A stretch of DNA of 64,000 bases, from the NCBI RefSeq assembly GCF_050908995.1, contig NC_135133.1:8784001-8848000 (forward strand), written 5' to 3'. The translations under genes and the position numbers were made by a program. The DNA is from Andrena cerasifolii (Eukaryota; Arthropoda; Insecta; Hymenoptera; Andrenidae). This document shows, piece after piece, positions 11,671-25,095 of this stretch. Position 1 is the first letter of the stretch; each line of letters begins with the position of its first letter. The notes under the pieces are model-generated. The model saw only the letters and a list, made by a program, of their open reading frames with translations. It searched no databases and had not been told where the DNA came from.

Positions 11671-13244
11671 AACATTCCTGTAATCGAAGTGTGCTGTAGG
11701 GGTAAAGGAACGAAATGTATAGTGCCCACGAAACATGCGTACGGTGGTGGTTAAAACAGAATTTAAACAGTGAATCAAAGATTATATCCCGACCTCTGTT
11801 GCACAATGTAAAATAATGGTTAAAACAGAATTAAATAGCTATAATAAGCTATATTGGTTATATTACATAGCTATATTATATAACAGTTATATTAATAGCT
11901 ATATTAAAATAAATATATAGCTAAACTAATAAATAGTACAATCCTAGTTGATTAGTATCAGACCATGCAAATCATTCCTAAACGCCCCTCCAGCAACAGC
12001 TACATCTAAACCACTAGTAAAACTGTTTCAAACTAACAACCCCAACTTTCCAACATACCAAATCACCCGTCCACTCCATTATCCCCTTACGTACACCGTA
12101 ACAAGCATAATAATACTCCCACACAACAGTCCAATTATCCATATCCCCCGTCAATGACACAAGCACACCCCCCGTGTGTCATCAAGGGGTTAATATTCGT
12201 CCGTGACTACGACGACCCCGAGTTTCCTCGAACTTATCAATTCCCGTTCTCGCGAGGCCACGAATCAAGGAACGAATAAAAACGCTCCACGTGGCTCCAC
12301 AGGACAGAAAGAAACAAAGAAGCTTCCGTCGTCATCGTCGTCCTCGAGGGTGGCACGTAAACCCAAGAGGGTGAAGAGGGGGTGGTCGTAGTGGCAGAGA
12401 TAGAGAGAGATAGAAAGAGAGAGAGAGAGAGAGGGGGGTGAAAGCGAAGGGGGTGGCTGGGTTGGACGAAAACGTGGGTGGTGGCGATGCCCGTCGAGGG
12501 GAGAGAAAACTGGGAACGTTGATGGGGGAGGGGGGGGTGGTAACCGGGGGGATGGATTCGATTCCTCGAAAAACTGTACGTTTTTCTCGCCGATAGAATG
12601 GCCGGGACGTCACCTGAATACATTATGTGTTTTCCACCCCTGGGGCTAGGATATTGAAATTTTTAATATCGAGGGGTGGCGGGCCGAAGAAGAGGGGGAG
12701 GGGGGGGTGGATACCGGAGGATGGATGGAGAGCAGTCGAACGTCTATGGCTTCACGAAGCATCCCTCATGTAGCCACCCTCCCACGGCGATCCCTTATTT
12801 TGCCGTCGATATAGCCCGCGCTGGATGTACGCGCGCATATATTTACATCCTCTATACAGCGTATGTAGCGCGCGCCGTCTCGTACATACACGCGAAACTC
12901 CGCGGAGGTTGTTGCATTATCGTTAGACCGTTACTTCTTCCGCCCGTGGGGAAGATCGATAGCCCGCGTTTGTAATTACTGTGGGATCCATCGTATCGCC
13001 TCGGCCAGCCCCCTCGATGCCGCTTCGTTTGAGGTCCGACCGCGGCGCGGCGCGTGAATGCCTGGCTTTTTCACTTATTCCTCGCTGACCTGCTGCTTGG
13101 ATAGTTCTGTGGATTGTTAGAGGTGGTCGCGTCAGTCTGTGTTATTGTGTAGCTAATGATGGAGTTGTTGAATTTGATGCAGTTTAATTCAACGTAGTTT
13201 GGACGAAGGTGTGGTTGATAAAGATAGCGAGGTGGAGTGGTAGC
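11671..13244. other. gene-free stretch
   Basis: AT-rich DNA with TAGCTATA-like words (11,820-11,935), then GC-rich DNA with a GA run at 12,396-12,434. No supported exon. Confidence 0.5.
12396..12434. repeat. (GA)n microsatellite
   Basis: An interrupted GA dinucleotide run. Confidence 0.9.
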
Positions 13245-13249
13245 TGGGG

Positions 13250-13435
13250 ACAGTGGTGCACTCAGGATTTAATCTTGGGGGAGCCGAGTTGAAGGGATAA
13301 AATTATTTTTCATACAAATTCAATAAAATTCATTAAGCGATTATAAAAAATTATCTAAAGAATCAAATCTAGATTCTGTTTCTTTTTACAAAGCTCTTGA
13401 ATTACTTCAGTCCGGGTTACATTAATCTCCTTTTT
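13250..13435 (+). repeat. dispersed repeat, copy 1 (CAGTGGTGCACT end)
   Basis: This segment begins CAGTGGTGCACTCAGGATTT and matches the reverse complement of 43,260-43,435, including TTTAATCTTGG, GGAGCCGAGTTGAA and a shared AT-rich tail of about 90 bp. The CAGTGGCGCAC-type end resembles hAT termini, but the second end was not located. Confidence 0.6.
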
Positions 13436-13439
13436 CCTT

Positions 13440-16400
13440 TCTCCCCCAGTCTTTAAGTAGTTATGGTTAATATCAGTTAGAAATTTAGCTGAGTACCTAG
13501 TAAAATATATTTAAATTCTAGAACGTGTTGGTGGAAAGAAGGCGAACTGGAAATTGCAAGCAGTTTCTTTTTTTAACTTGAATTTGTAAATATTGGGGCA
13601 CTTTTATGATTCTTTTTGGGATAATAGGTACTGTGCCTGGAGTTCGAAGGGATCTTTAATATTGCTTAGAACAACGGCAGAAGGTTATCTGTTCGATAAG
13701 TATCGATGGAAAGATGTTGAAATGGGGATTGTGGAGCAGGGAGAGACAAAGGATGCCTTTCCCTGTTCTGTGGTTTTCGATTCTTTCGGAATGCCGAGGG
13801 GTTGGAGAATATTTAGGATGGCAGTCTTTGTTATTTATTCTGTGATCAGATATCTTTGATAACCAGAATGCTCATTTGTTCATTGATTAATATTTATTGT
13901 CGCGTAGAATTGCCTGAATAAAGAGAGTATTTATGTGGTGTCAGAAAAAAGGCGAGAGAAGAAGGGATCTTATCGAATATATTGAATAAGTCTTTCATCT
14001 CTTGCTATTAGGTCTTTGCTATTCTCCTTGTCCTCGAGAAACATTCTTCGATTCATAAAAGCACAGAAGTAAGACAAATTTTTACTATTGCTAGTTATTA
14101 GTCTCTAATAAACAGCGAATTGATATGTGGTTTATAAAAGTATATGTACAGTTATAAAGTTTTGACATTCGTGCACCTCGAAGTGTAAGTTACGGTAGAC
14201 ATAGCCCTTATTTTTAGAAGTACCAAATTATCAGCATAATTAAGTTTCTACATTCAGCAGAATCAGAGTTAAAATCCTTTAAGATTTAAGTTTCCTTTTC
14301 CGGCTTCCGCTCAGTTAAAGCACTGCACTAATTGACATATGACTGATTCTAGTGGTGTTCAAACAGTCGATTCGAAATAGACTGGATAGTAAAAATGGAC
14401 ACTTAAAATTACATACCTACCTAACCTTTATTAAAAGTTTGGTAACACGAATACCGTTTCAATTTACCTAAATTTATAATTCCCGTGTTCTGAGAAAAAT
14501 GAATAAGTAGATACTTTAATGATCGGAGCAGGGCTTTGAAATTGAAAGAGAATTACAATTTAGGAATTAAGATAATTAATATTATTGAATTAATTTGGAA
14601 TTTTCCATGCTAAATATTGTATAACATACCTATCTTAGGTATTTGGGAAAAAGGCAGTTCGCATTTCTCCAGCAATGCCTGTTCACGATAATTCGCCATC
14701 ATGAGACCGAGACTCATAGAAAAGAAGAACGATGCCCTTCGTTTCAATGAGGGTTCCTACTTTTATTTGTACCAGAGTTCCATTACAATTCTATAAAGTA
14801 CTGTGCGTACTTACCGTCAGATTACATCCTTCCTTTGTTAAACTGGATCCGCCGTTTAATTCGATTTTCCTGCTCCGATTCTGCACATGCCCCGCATTCG
14901 CAGCGTTCACGGGAGTACAGGCAACGTTAAAGCATCCGTTGCTACCTGTGAATCTCAGAAGAAGTGGTAATTGAACACGAAATTACGCTGTGTCGATTGC
15001 AAAAGAATACACTTCGATGGCCTTTATCTAATTACACGCAATCATCCGAAATTGAGCCATCCACGCCGCATTAATCCACCAACCAAGAGAACAATAAGAA
15101 AAAAGAAATCATTAAGTGGCTCAAGGTTTTGAAAACTGCCTCTTCAAGTGGGTGCGACTTTCCCAAGCGATCGCTACTGCCGAGAAAGTTTCACCTAACT
15201 AGCACCCAAACATTCAGGCACACTCGAACAATAGGTACTTTCAATTCGCGTAGGTTGCAAAACCCTCGGCGTGTAAACACGTCGACGCCAGACAAGTTGG
15301 CTAACCTTAGAATAAATCAAACCAACTATTAAACACGTTATCACTTATACCTCTCTCATTACCAGTACTAGGAGAATATTACTGTATAATATTTATTGCA
15401 AAAATGGTAACTCACATTTGGCCAAAACAAGTTGAATACAAATCATTTTATCAATCATACTCCTATGAAAGTTCTGCGTACTACGTAGATTTAAGAGCAA
15501 TGCAATAAACATTAGGTTGCTGCATATGAAGTTTGAATGAAAATATTTTTTGCTAGTTAACTATTTTATTTACTTCATTGTTTTAAATTCCTCTGGCTTG
15601 TATTATCAATTGTTATTGTATCCAAACCACAAGCGAAGTATCCCTCGAAGCAACTTCACACGCCTGAACTCAATATTCCCACTATTACAGTAACTGTTTC
15701 AAAACCACCCAAACCTTCCCCGAAATCAAACGGGCTGATTTCCAAATTCCACATCGAACATCCCGCGAATAAAAGATGACCCAAAAAACAGGTCAGAGGA
15801 GCCCCCGGAAAGAGGGCAGCGTTGAAGAGACAGCGATCAGTAACCGGTGGCCCCGATCGAGGTGGGCCGCTCGCATCCCTGGATCCAGTTTCGCAGAAGA
15901 CAGGGCGCAGGTGACGGGGACATCGCGCTGCCACTCGACAATGCCGATGTAGCCAGGCCTACAGGATCGTTGAAACGTACCTTCGACCGCGACCCATATT
16001 TCAGTCGTCTGCCCGTCAACGATGTCCTCTGGCTATCTACCTGGCCGAGGAGTGGACACTCCGTTAATTTGGACTTTGCTGACCGTTGTGCGGCGCAAGC
16101 CGGGGCCCCTCTGGTCAGCCGAACGGGATGGGCGCGTGCTACGAAAGGCCCCGCTCGAAACTCTCGGGCCGCGACCCACGATGCCCCGGACCGGTGATCC
16201 GCTGACCCTGGGCGTGCTGCCCATCCCCAACCCCCCTCGGTGGTCAAAACAGGCGGAAACATGGCCTGACCCTCGTACATCACTGGGCCCGGCGACCTCA
16301 TCCGCAAGAGGCCGCGCTCCCTCGGACGGTCACGCGTTCGCCAATTAAAAATAAATTCGTTTCGTCCTCGGATACCGGGGCAAGAATTACGCGCGGCAAA

Positions 16401-17060
16401 GGCGAGAATTATTGGAAGGGGTGCGGCGGCGAGGAACCGGGATGAAATATATCGCGGGCCCGATTAAGGCGTGAATTATTTATGGCGACGACGACCCGCG
16501 CTACCGAGCTGGCGCTCGTTCAGTCGATATCGCGTTTCTTCGGGGGATTCCGGGCGAGTTAGATGGCAAACAAATACGGGGATGAATCCGTGGGAATTCA
16601 TTTTTCGGGGAACGCTGAGAGCGCCGCGGGATTATCGGCGATATTGGAGCTCGCGAGGCGACGCGATATATGTGGGCCAGGGAACGGTGGAATTAAATGG
16701 CGGATTTCCTGGGAATTTGATTTCAGATTTGCGGGTGATTTTGGGCTGTGCTTAGCGTGGTTCGGGAAGCATTAATAAAATGTAGTTCGTTTCTTGGCTG
16801 TCAGGGATGGAAGGGAGTTTTCAGTGGAACAAGCGTATAATAACTGCGACGTGGCGTGGTATTCTCGAGAAGGTGATATTGCATTCTTTTTCTTTATTGA
16901 ATACGATTCTCTTTGGCAGAGGAATTGAACCAAGAGTATTTTCTCCTCGGAAGAACAATTACGTGAAATAATGGGAAACGTGAAACAATACGTTGAATGA
17001 AATATCAAAATAGTCCATACGGGCAAAGTCACAGTAAAATTCTACTCGGTGTTCGTAATA
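13440..17060. other. gene-free stretch
   Basis: Mostly AT-rich to 15,650, then GC-rich to 16,760. The open frame at 15,847-16,197 (+) has an in-frame stop directly upstream and no recognisable domain, and it is overlapped by an open frame on the other strand. No exon is supported. Confidence 0.5.
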
Positions 17061-17063
17061 GCT

Positions 17064-17102
17064 ATAAAAATTATTTAGATTAAGTATCTAAATAATTTTT
17101 AT
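17064..17102. repeat. perfect 16-bp hairpin
   Basis: ATAAAAATTATTTAGA at 17,064-17,079 is the exact reverse complement of 17,087-17,102, with a 7-base loop. The stem is almost pure AT. Its role is unknown; it is shorter than a typical microRNA precursor. Confidence 0.85.
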
Positions 17103-17665
17103 GTCCGCGGTACTGCCAATGGGACTGGTGTTACACTTGCAAGTTGCTTAGCATTCGCTCAGCCCTTAAGGCATATTTTAATGCGGAAAGCGTAAAGATA
17201 TTATCCAGAAACGGTTGCACGTATTTTCACGGTTTCGCGTATCGTATAAAGTAATCGATTTTATACCGCGAGAGTGGAAAGTACGTTTCGCATCCACTTG
17301 CGTCGACGAGGCATAAAACCGCAGTAGAATATTCCGACCATGCTTGTACAATGGCGTCGACGTACATATGTGCATACATACTTCAGCTGCTTTTTTCCTC
17401 CGGCATCATGCTACCCCTGAAACCGGGGAATTTTTATTCGTCAACTCGCACGACGTTGACCCAACTTCGGGCCAAGCTACTCGTCGCGCCAACCCCACTT
17501 TGTCTTAAGCGAAATCCAAGGCAATTCGAGACCAGGCCGCATAAGTCATGCTCCCTGGGATTCGTGTCTAATAAAAAGTGCAGACGGAAGCCTTTATTAT
17601 TATTTATTTTGAAAACGGGAAAAGTATTCCCTTTAGTGTCTATCCTCTACGCGTATTTATATTTT

Positions 17666-17900
17666 GGCCAGTTTGCATATTTAGTGGGTGGAACCACCCC
17701 TAAAAGTTCACAAGAAGAGGTACAAAAGTGACTGACGACAAGAACATCATCCATACAGCAAGTTATGACGCAAATTAAATTTATATCAGGTTTTATTCAA
17801 CGCAATGTTACAATATTCTTTAAATTAACTATAGGAACTATTGTGCCTCTTCTTATGAGCTTTGAGGGGTGGTTACACCCCCTAAATATGCAAACGGACC
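17666..17900. mobile_element. fold-back (MITE-like) element
   Basis: Arms at 17,666-17,735 and 17,835-17,900 are imperfect reverse complements about 65-70 bp long. They share GTTTGCATATTTAG, ACCACCCCT and AGAAGAGG words. The spacer is AT-rich and non-coding. Similarity may continue outward to about 17,600 and 17,955. No target duplication was identified. Confidence 0.7.
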
Positions 17901-20900
17901 AAAATAAAAAAATACATATTTCTTATTTACTCGGTCCTCTAAAACATATCCGAAAACGAAAGTAATTGGATGCGGGCACATAAAGTCCTCTTCTTGTTAG
18001 AAAAAGGGTAGGTGTCCAAAGAAGTTTCGGTAAATTTAACCCGGGAATGGCGACCCCATGGGGAAAATAGACCCCCTTCAAAAGCAGAATATAAGCCAAA
18101 GCAGTTACAATCTTAATTATAAAAACCAATTCCAACCTATGCAACTCCTCCCACGACAGAACACACCTAACACTCCCCTGTGCCCTCCAAAATGGCTGCT
18201 TGAGGAAGGGTCCAGAGACAACCCTGTCCTTCCAGACTTCATAATCTTCCATTTTTCATCGTTACTCCATCCAACATCAATACTCCTCACTCCCCAACAA
18301 TCTTCAATCAAACCTTCCTCCATCTGAAAACTAGCTCTCCAACCTCCCTCCCTGCATCAGAAATTCATCCTACACCCCCAACACCGGTGTCTCTTCACAG
18401 TGGATCCTGAGAGAACTCCGTCCAGGCGATCCCAGGCCACGAGGCACTCGAAGGAGCCCTGTCCCCCTGTTTCCCTCTCCCTCACCTGCTGTCTTCCTGG
18501 GAGCAGATTATTTGGTTCGCAAGCGGCGTGTCCCGGGTTTGAGCGGCATCGTCGTGGGTAACGTCGACGTACGCCGGGTCGGCGGTATGCTCGTTACAGC
18601 GCCTCCACTCTTGCGAGATTCAATATTCTAACCAAAATCCCCGGGGCTAAGAGGGCGCAACGGAGGGGGGCAACGGGCGGTACAGAGGGGGAGGGAGGCG
18701 TGCAAAACTTTCCAGGCGTGCAGCCGCGGCAACGACGTGGCAGGGACCGCGCTCGTGAACCAGCGCATCCGGGGCTGTCTGGTCTAAAGTTTCTCCGTCG
18801 ACGGGTTCTTCGCCGTCTTCGTCCTCGTCGTCGACGGTAAACTCGCAGTCCACACACGAGCCCCGCGGCCGGGGGAAGAGGGTGGTGGGGGCCGCTCACG
18901 AGCGAGTTACTTGACGGACTCGACGTTACTGACGTCGTACAGTTACCGCCAAGAATCCGTTTGGCGAATTTCGCGGGGAATTTTTGGGGGCGAAAGGGCG
19001 ACCGTGGAGATTTCACCGGGGAGAGTCCGAGGGCGTAGGAGGACCGGGTGGATGCTGCGCGTGATTGGAGGGGTGCAATTAGATTTGTTGCTTCGAACGT
19101 CGAGCTGTTTGAACGGCATCGCGGGTCTCGAGGTATTTGGGTTATTGGATTTCGGTTTTCAGCGTAGGAAGATGGGACTGTCGATACCCTGGATATTGTT
19201 TATTCAATCTTGGGGTTTCCGGTGACGTGGGAGGGTGCGGGAGGTGCCACTGAATTTTACACCATGTTCTAATCATAGTTTTAATTAGGTACAAGGAAAT
19301 TCATTAGGTCGGGTAAAAAATATTTCAAACATATCTTTAAATTTGATAAAAAACGTAAATAATATTATATAATACTATAAAATATTAATATAATATAATA
19401 TTATATAATATTGTTATTATATGAGACATTGAGACCAGAAACGGATTAATCCATATTGAAAAAAAATATTTTTTCTTACTGTTTATGATTAATACAGCAT
19501 ATCCCCATAACAAAACTTTAAAAAAAGTAAAGAAATTACGCCAAGTATATGAAATCAAATAAATCACATAAAATAGGCGATTTTATTGAATTTGGTCTTA
19601 TTCGAAAGCTTATACGCGGTTTACATCAGAAAAATGCCTTTAAATTTAGAAAATATTGAAGGCGTGATGAGATATTAATGAAATAAGTTTCAGGTTAGGT
19701 TGGAATAGCCGTGCGACAAGTAAATGTTAGTGCGGTAGCGACAGTCGACATGTACAGGGTGTCGGAACATGTACTTGGCGTCGAGACGCTACCGCGTCTC
19801 TAAATCAGTACTATACATTATTAATACATTATTGCTACTAATTCAATTTCGCAAACAACGTGTATTAGTCCGTTTTTGCTCTCAATGCCTCATATACATA
19901 TGTGTGTATAAAATGCATCGAGCACTTATCGTTCTGAAAACGCGTATCATGAAGTATATAAATATACAGCAGCTGGAACTTATAGCATCACCTAGGTAGA
20001 TGGATGAGGGATACTATAATGGTAGAGGGATGAAGTAGCCCTAAGCGTCCGCTAGACATGGACAAATTAAACCTCCTTCGTTTTATCGACAAGGAATATA
20101 CAGTTATCCCTGTCCGGAATATATGAGCTTCTGCTGAGAATCACACAGTCTTCCCAGCTGTTACAATGCATCTACCATCATGCAGAATCAAGCACATTCC
20201 CACGGAAATTGTCAGATCAATATCGGCTGCAACATCGCCGTCTCACGTGTTATTACCGTGGTCCAGAAGCTCCAACCGTTCGCCCTGCGAACGCTGCCTG
20301 CCATCGCGAGAATCCGCCTCCTCGAATGAAACTGAAAAACCTGCAGTTTAACACTTATCGAGCATGCACCGGCGTACTGAAGTAGTAAAACTCAGCCACG
20401 ATACCGGCATCGTACAGGAATTCCCGCACGAACGTAAAGAATCCTTGAACGCCCAGTTATATTTCTCTCGCCGCGAGAGACCGAGGTGTGCAGAGCCACG
20501 ATAAAAGTCTCTGCCCCTCGCCACCTCCGGTCCTCGCCCATCTCCACCCTCGGCCTTATTTCTCCTCAGCCACGCGTGTGTACATGTATTTACACCGTCG
20601 CCCGAGCGCCACCCCTCTCCCCCGCCCGTCACCAGGGCCAATCGAAGTCGCAGGGTTCCATCGGCGAAAATAAGGGCTGACGGGGTGGCATTCGGGGGCA
20701 CAGGGCTGTCCCTGCGTCCCCGAAGCCATCGGTTTCGTGAAACACGGGGCCGCGGAGGGTGACTCCGCCGAGGGGGTGGACGTCGATTTCGCGCGGACTG
20801 TACGCCCACGGAGAAGCGTATAGAGGCGGTTTCCATACAGAAGGAAAGGCCGCGGGCTATGGCTTCCCATCTTATCCTTCGCTGCTCCCTCCCATTCCAC

Positions 20901-21821
20901 TACCCTCAGCCCTCTCCATCCCCGCTACGACGCTCCACGCTAGACGATGTTCGACCGTCTATCTTCGCGTGTTTGCGCGTGCACACCGCGCGATACGGGA
21001 TAACAGAGTGCAACGATGATGCCGCGTACCTTGCTCCCTGTGTACCCAATGACATGGGGTGGGCTTTTGACGGCGTCGACCGATGTATCGAAAATGAGGG
21101 CGCGATTGTCTGCTCGGTTAGACGCTGGAGGATCTTCGTTAGCTTTCTTTTCGTGCTCCGAACTGGTTGACGCGAATAGTGTTTCGGGGTCTGGGTTAAG
21201 GGGTGGGGGGTGGAGAATTAGTGGATGTATTTGGGGTATACTTTAATTGTGTGCGAAGGGATGTTCTGGATGGTGCTAATAACAAATGTGGCTTTTATCA
21301 CTCTTATAGGGCTATGATTAACCCTTGGACAGATTCACTGCACGTCTGATATGTAGATGTAAACACCAGTTTGACATATAATTTTGTTAGTATACAATTC
21401 AGAATCTATTATATTATACTATGCTCTTGGTATGATTTAAGATAAAATCCTTATTTTTCTCAAGAAGTAGCAAATGCTAATAAAAAGTAACATGTGTAAT
21501 TTAATACTTAGGATGGGTCGGGGGTTAAAACGACTTGTCACTTTTGTGTTATCAATGTTGTAAGGTGTTAGAATCTAAAGAATACAGAATACCCTTGAAC
21601 ATTGATATAATACTCGATCCTATTTTTGGCCGAGTATATGATTATGTATAGATTAATGAAACATAAATGCCTTTTCTTGGGCATTTATACATAGTTTTTT
21701 CTAAGAAAAAAAATAATTAAAAACGAAGTTTAAACGGACCACTTATTCCATTCACTACTAAATACCTACAGGACTTAGTAAATTGTATTTCAATCCCTTA
21801 CTTAATTATAAAGCAACAAAA

Positions 21822-21882
21822 TATATTTATTTAAATAAATATATAATATTATATATTTATATATATAATATTATATATTTAT
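21822..21882. repeat. AT-rich palindromic tract
   Basis: ATATTTATTTAAATAAATAT followed by repeated TATAATATTATATATTTAT words. It is self-complementary simple sequence. Confidence 0.75.
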
Positions 21883-22990
21883 TGCCACCGCTACCTTTAA
21901 GACTTCTCTTGTGGCGTAGCCAGATGTAAGACGTGTAGTCAAACTATACTGGAATTTGCAGTGTGCAGTGAAAGAAAAACAAGAAATTTTAAAAGAGTAC
22001 TTTCTAAGCTCATTCTTCTTAATATTTGGCTTTTTAATTGGGAGTGGCAATAATTAATGCAGTGCCGGTATTACTTCAGTTTACCCTATTGTTAATATTC
22101 CAGAACATAATTACTGGAAACAGAAATTTCTACTCTGAACTCTACGAGCTGATCCCAATCTCCCAATTACCTAAAAACTAAATACCTTTAGCTACCATCC
22201 AACCGCCCCTACCACTATTAATAATCAAAAATTTCTTTAGAAAATCTACCCCTCCCCACCTCAATCCAGAAAAGAAGTAGCTACCACAGAACTGTCCAAA
22301 ACAAAGATCTACTTTCCCCGATTCCCCTCGCGATCAAGATGCCTCGACCTTCGATCGCACCTGCAAACCCCCACCCCATCCTCCGTTCACCGTTTCGCGC
22401 TAAAGGGTAGTTCGATCGTCTTCCATCGACAGAACGCCCGCGATAAGCCACTTCTCCCTAATTCACCGAGCAGAGAATCGCGTTATTGCCGCGCGCGCGG
22501 CGCGGCGACACCTTTCGTAGTCCGTTGTGCGTCCAATGACGCGCGAAGGGAGAAAACTACCCCCGGCGCGCGCGTCGGATTTAACGTTCGACGCGGCTCT
22601 AATGAGGCGAGCCCGCGCTCACGATTTCCCCGGCCTTCCCTTCTCTCTTCTTTTCTTTCCTTCTTTTCCCCCGTTCGCCAGGTAGTCGCAGCGTATTTTT
22701 AATGGGGGCACCGCGTGCTCTCCTTTCCCCCTCACCCCCCTCCCCCCCCGTCCAACCCCTTCGGCCGATGGTTACCTGAGGATCCGTAGGTAGGCAGATA
22801 CGTAACCTACAGGGCCCCCGGGGGCAAAAGCAGCGAGAGGAAAACTGTCCGCGTAGCGAGATTGAAATTCAAATGAGACCGCGAGGATATTCTAATTCCG
22901 TGCGGCAACCCCTTTTTTGCATATCGGGACCCACGCAGCTGCCATCCCGGGGACCCAAATTATATACATCTTTTTTTTTCTTTTCACCCT

Positions 22991-23007
22991 CCCCCCCCCC
23001 CCCCCCC
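22991..23007. repeat. poly-C tract
   Basis: Seventeen consecutive C residues in a CT-rich segment. Confidence 0.9.
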
Positions 23008-23452
23008 TTACCTCTGTCTCCCCACTTCGCCGGGCCGCTATTTTTCGCCGTTTCGTTTCGACGGCTCCGTCTCCCTCCGCTACTGTTTCCACGGCCGGAG
23101 CGGAGTTTTCGGCAGCGGCGCGCGTGATCCGCAACAATTGAGAATCGACAGTATTCAAATCCGTGGCGATGTACCTAGCCACCTAAGCCCAGAGGCTTAC
23201 CCCGGCTGCCTTCCAGGGATCCGATCGATTTTATGTTGCTGAAAGACGAAGGAGGAAGAGGGAACGAGCCGATACCCCTCGTGGCACGCGATTATCGCCG
23301 GGCTCGATAACGTGTACCTGGATGGAGCTGGCCTGGACCTGGAGATTCCGCTTCTGGAGCATCGTCAGAGGGATGTATTACTGAATTCTATTTTGTGTTA
23401 ATTAGTTGATTTTATTTACTGCGGAAGTTGCAGCCGTATTGTAAGGACTTCT

Positions 23453-24041
23453 GACAAGGAAACATCCCCAGTTGGGGGTCGGTATTTCAAGTAAATACTG
23501 ATATTATTTCATACCTTAGATACTGACAAAATTGTATATAAATTATCAGCTGCTATTAGTTTATACAATGCGAGAAAATAGGGGACAAAGATTGCGCGTT
23601 CTCTTCAGAAGTGCCACGAGGTTGCAATAAAAAGCAGTGCTAGATTAATCAATAAGCAAAATAAGCACGTAGAGGGCATTAGGAGAAATTTTCTAAATTT
23701 TAAAATCTAACTTTCGTTAGAAATACCTAAGGAATCGTACATTGCGTTGACCTCCCTGTATAAGAGGGCCTCAAAATCTTTTCAGTGCTTAGGGCCTTTA
23801 AACGTCCCAATTGGGCCCTGATAAAAAGTGAATACTAATAGTCTTTCATCCCTCAAAGAAAAGCAATTTTGTGATTATTATTAGTAATAATTAATAACAC
23901 GTAATCTTTGTGTCCTATTTTCTCGCAATGTGTAATTAATTAACAGCTAATAATCTACATAATTTTGTCATTATCTAAGGTTTCGAGTAGTATCAATATT
24001 TATTTGATATGCCGAACCCCTACTGGGAATGTTTCCTTGCG
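23453..24041. mobile_element. MITE-like element with long terminal inverted repeats
   Basis: Left arm about 23,453-23,605 and right arm about 23,890-24,041 are imperfect reverse complements over about 150 bp. They share AAGGAAACAT, CCCCAGT-like and GGTCGG/GTTCGG words, CCTTAGATA.TGACAAAATT and GCGAGAAAATAGG. The interior of about 280 bp has no long frame. This fits a non-autonomous DNA element; the superfamily is not determined. Confidence 0.8.
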
Positions 24042-24693
24042 AGCTGACTATAGATGCGTCTGAACCTGATGTGGTTTAGCAGATTTGTCACTTGAATTCG
24101 TGCGTAACGAAGGGAAAGGGTACTTTCACTTAAGCTTGAACTTGATAGGCTACCCCGGAAAGTTTCAAGTTATGGTCGATCGCAATTACGACGTGCCGAC
24201 GCATTGTTTAGGGTCTCGATGTAGGCACGCGGAGCAGGAGGAGATTTATGCCAGCGAAGAAAACTTGCCCCGATAAAGTGTTGCTGCGCTCGTGGCGAAC
24301 GGTGATCGTCTTATTACTTCGGATTTCGCGGTGAAAGTTAGGGAAGTGAAAGGGAACCGTTTGTATTCATAAATGTAACCTTGCTCGCTGGGACATGCGG
24401 ACTCGCTTCCATCGATTTTGCTCCCTCAGCTTCGATTCGCGCCAATGTGCCGAGGCTATTGCTGTGCTTAAAGCTGTACTGAGAAGCGTAATTTGTTTGA
24501 TGAGGTGTTCGCTCGTTTTGGGAAAGTAAAAGTATGTCTTATACTGTTGCAAGTATATAGAATCCTTCGAGTTCGAAGAATGTGTGACAATTTTGGGAAT
24601 TATTGCAACACGTCACGCAGTGTGCACTCTACCAAGAACTTTGTACTTCTGAAATCATAGTTCTTAGCTTTATTATTGCTCATAATTCTCTAT

Positions 24694-24940
24694 TATATGG
24701 AGGGTTCAGAAGCTAATCAGTGTAAGCCCAAATTTCCCTGAAAAAGAGTTACGTAGCTCAAAATCATCTTTATTCTTAAAATTTTCAGTTGATAAATCAA
24801 TTAAGTCACTACTTTCATATGTGAGCAATAAATGGCGGCACTTACATTGACCACTGAATTACAAAATTATTCAGAAGACAGTGTAAGGTTCGGTTTTAAT
24901 GTTACGGGCCTTACTCATTGGCTTCTAAACCCTCCATATA
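24694..24940. repeat. inverted repeat, 36-bp arms
   Basis: TATATGGAGGGTTCAGAAGC at 24,694 is mirrored by the reverse complement ending at 24,940, with about 85% identity over 36 bp and a spacer of about 175 bp. The open frame from 24,832 to 25,095 overlaps the right arm and resembles no family. Probably a small fold-back element. Confidence 0.6.
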
Positions 24941-25095
24941 TGTTTCGAAACAGGTACATATTATGGGACATAGTCATTCCATTTTTATCATTATATGACT
25001 ACTTTGAAGCCGAGGAAGACGTCTCCAAAGGTCCTGTGTTCTCACTGAGGCACAAACCATGCGACTTACATTGTAATTATATTTTGGAAATATGA

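Larger units (their letters stand above)
17965..23452. other. gene-free stretch
   Basis: Alternating AT-rich and GC-rich DNA. AT palindromic tracts lie at about 19,360-19,410 and 21,822-21,882, and a run of 17 C at 22,991-23,007. A short acidic frame on the - strand (18,647-18,853) is discussed as a weak candidate. No gene is supported. Confidence 0.5.

Noticed and set aside
15837..16307. overlapping open frames on both strands (116 and 156 codons)
   Set aside because: GC-rich DNA, an in-frame stop just before the + frame, no splice support and no recognisable domain.
20348..20836. 162-codon - strand frame
   Set aside because: Arg/Pro/Ser-rich, starts within GC-rich sequence, overlapped by several other frames, and without a family resemblance.
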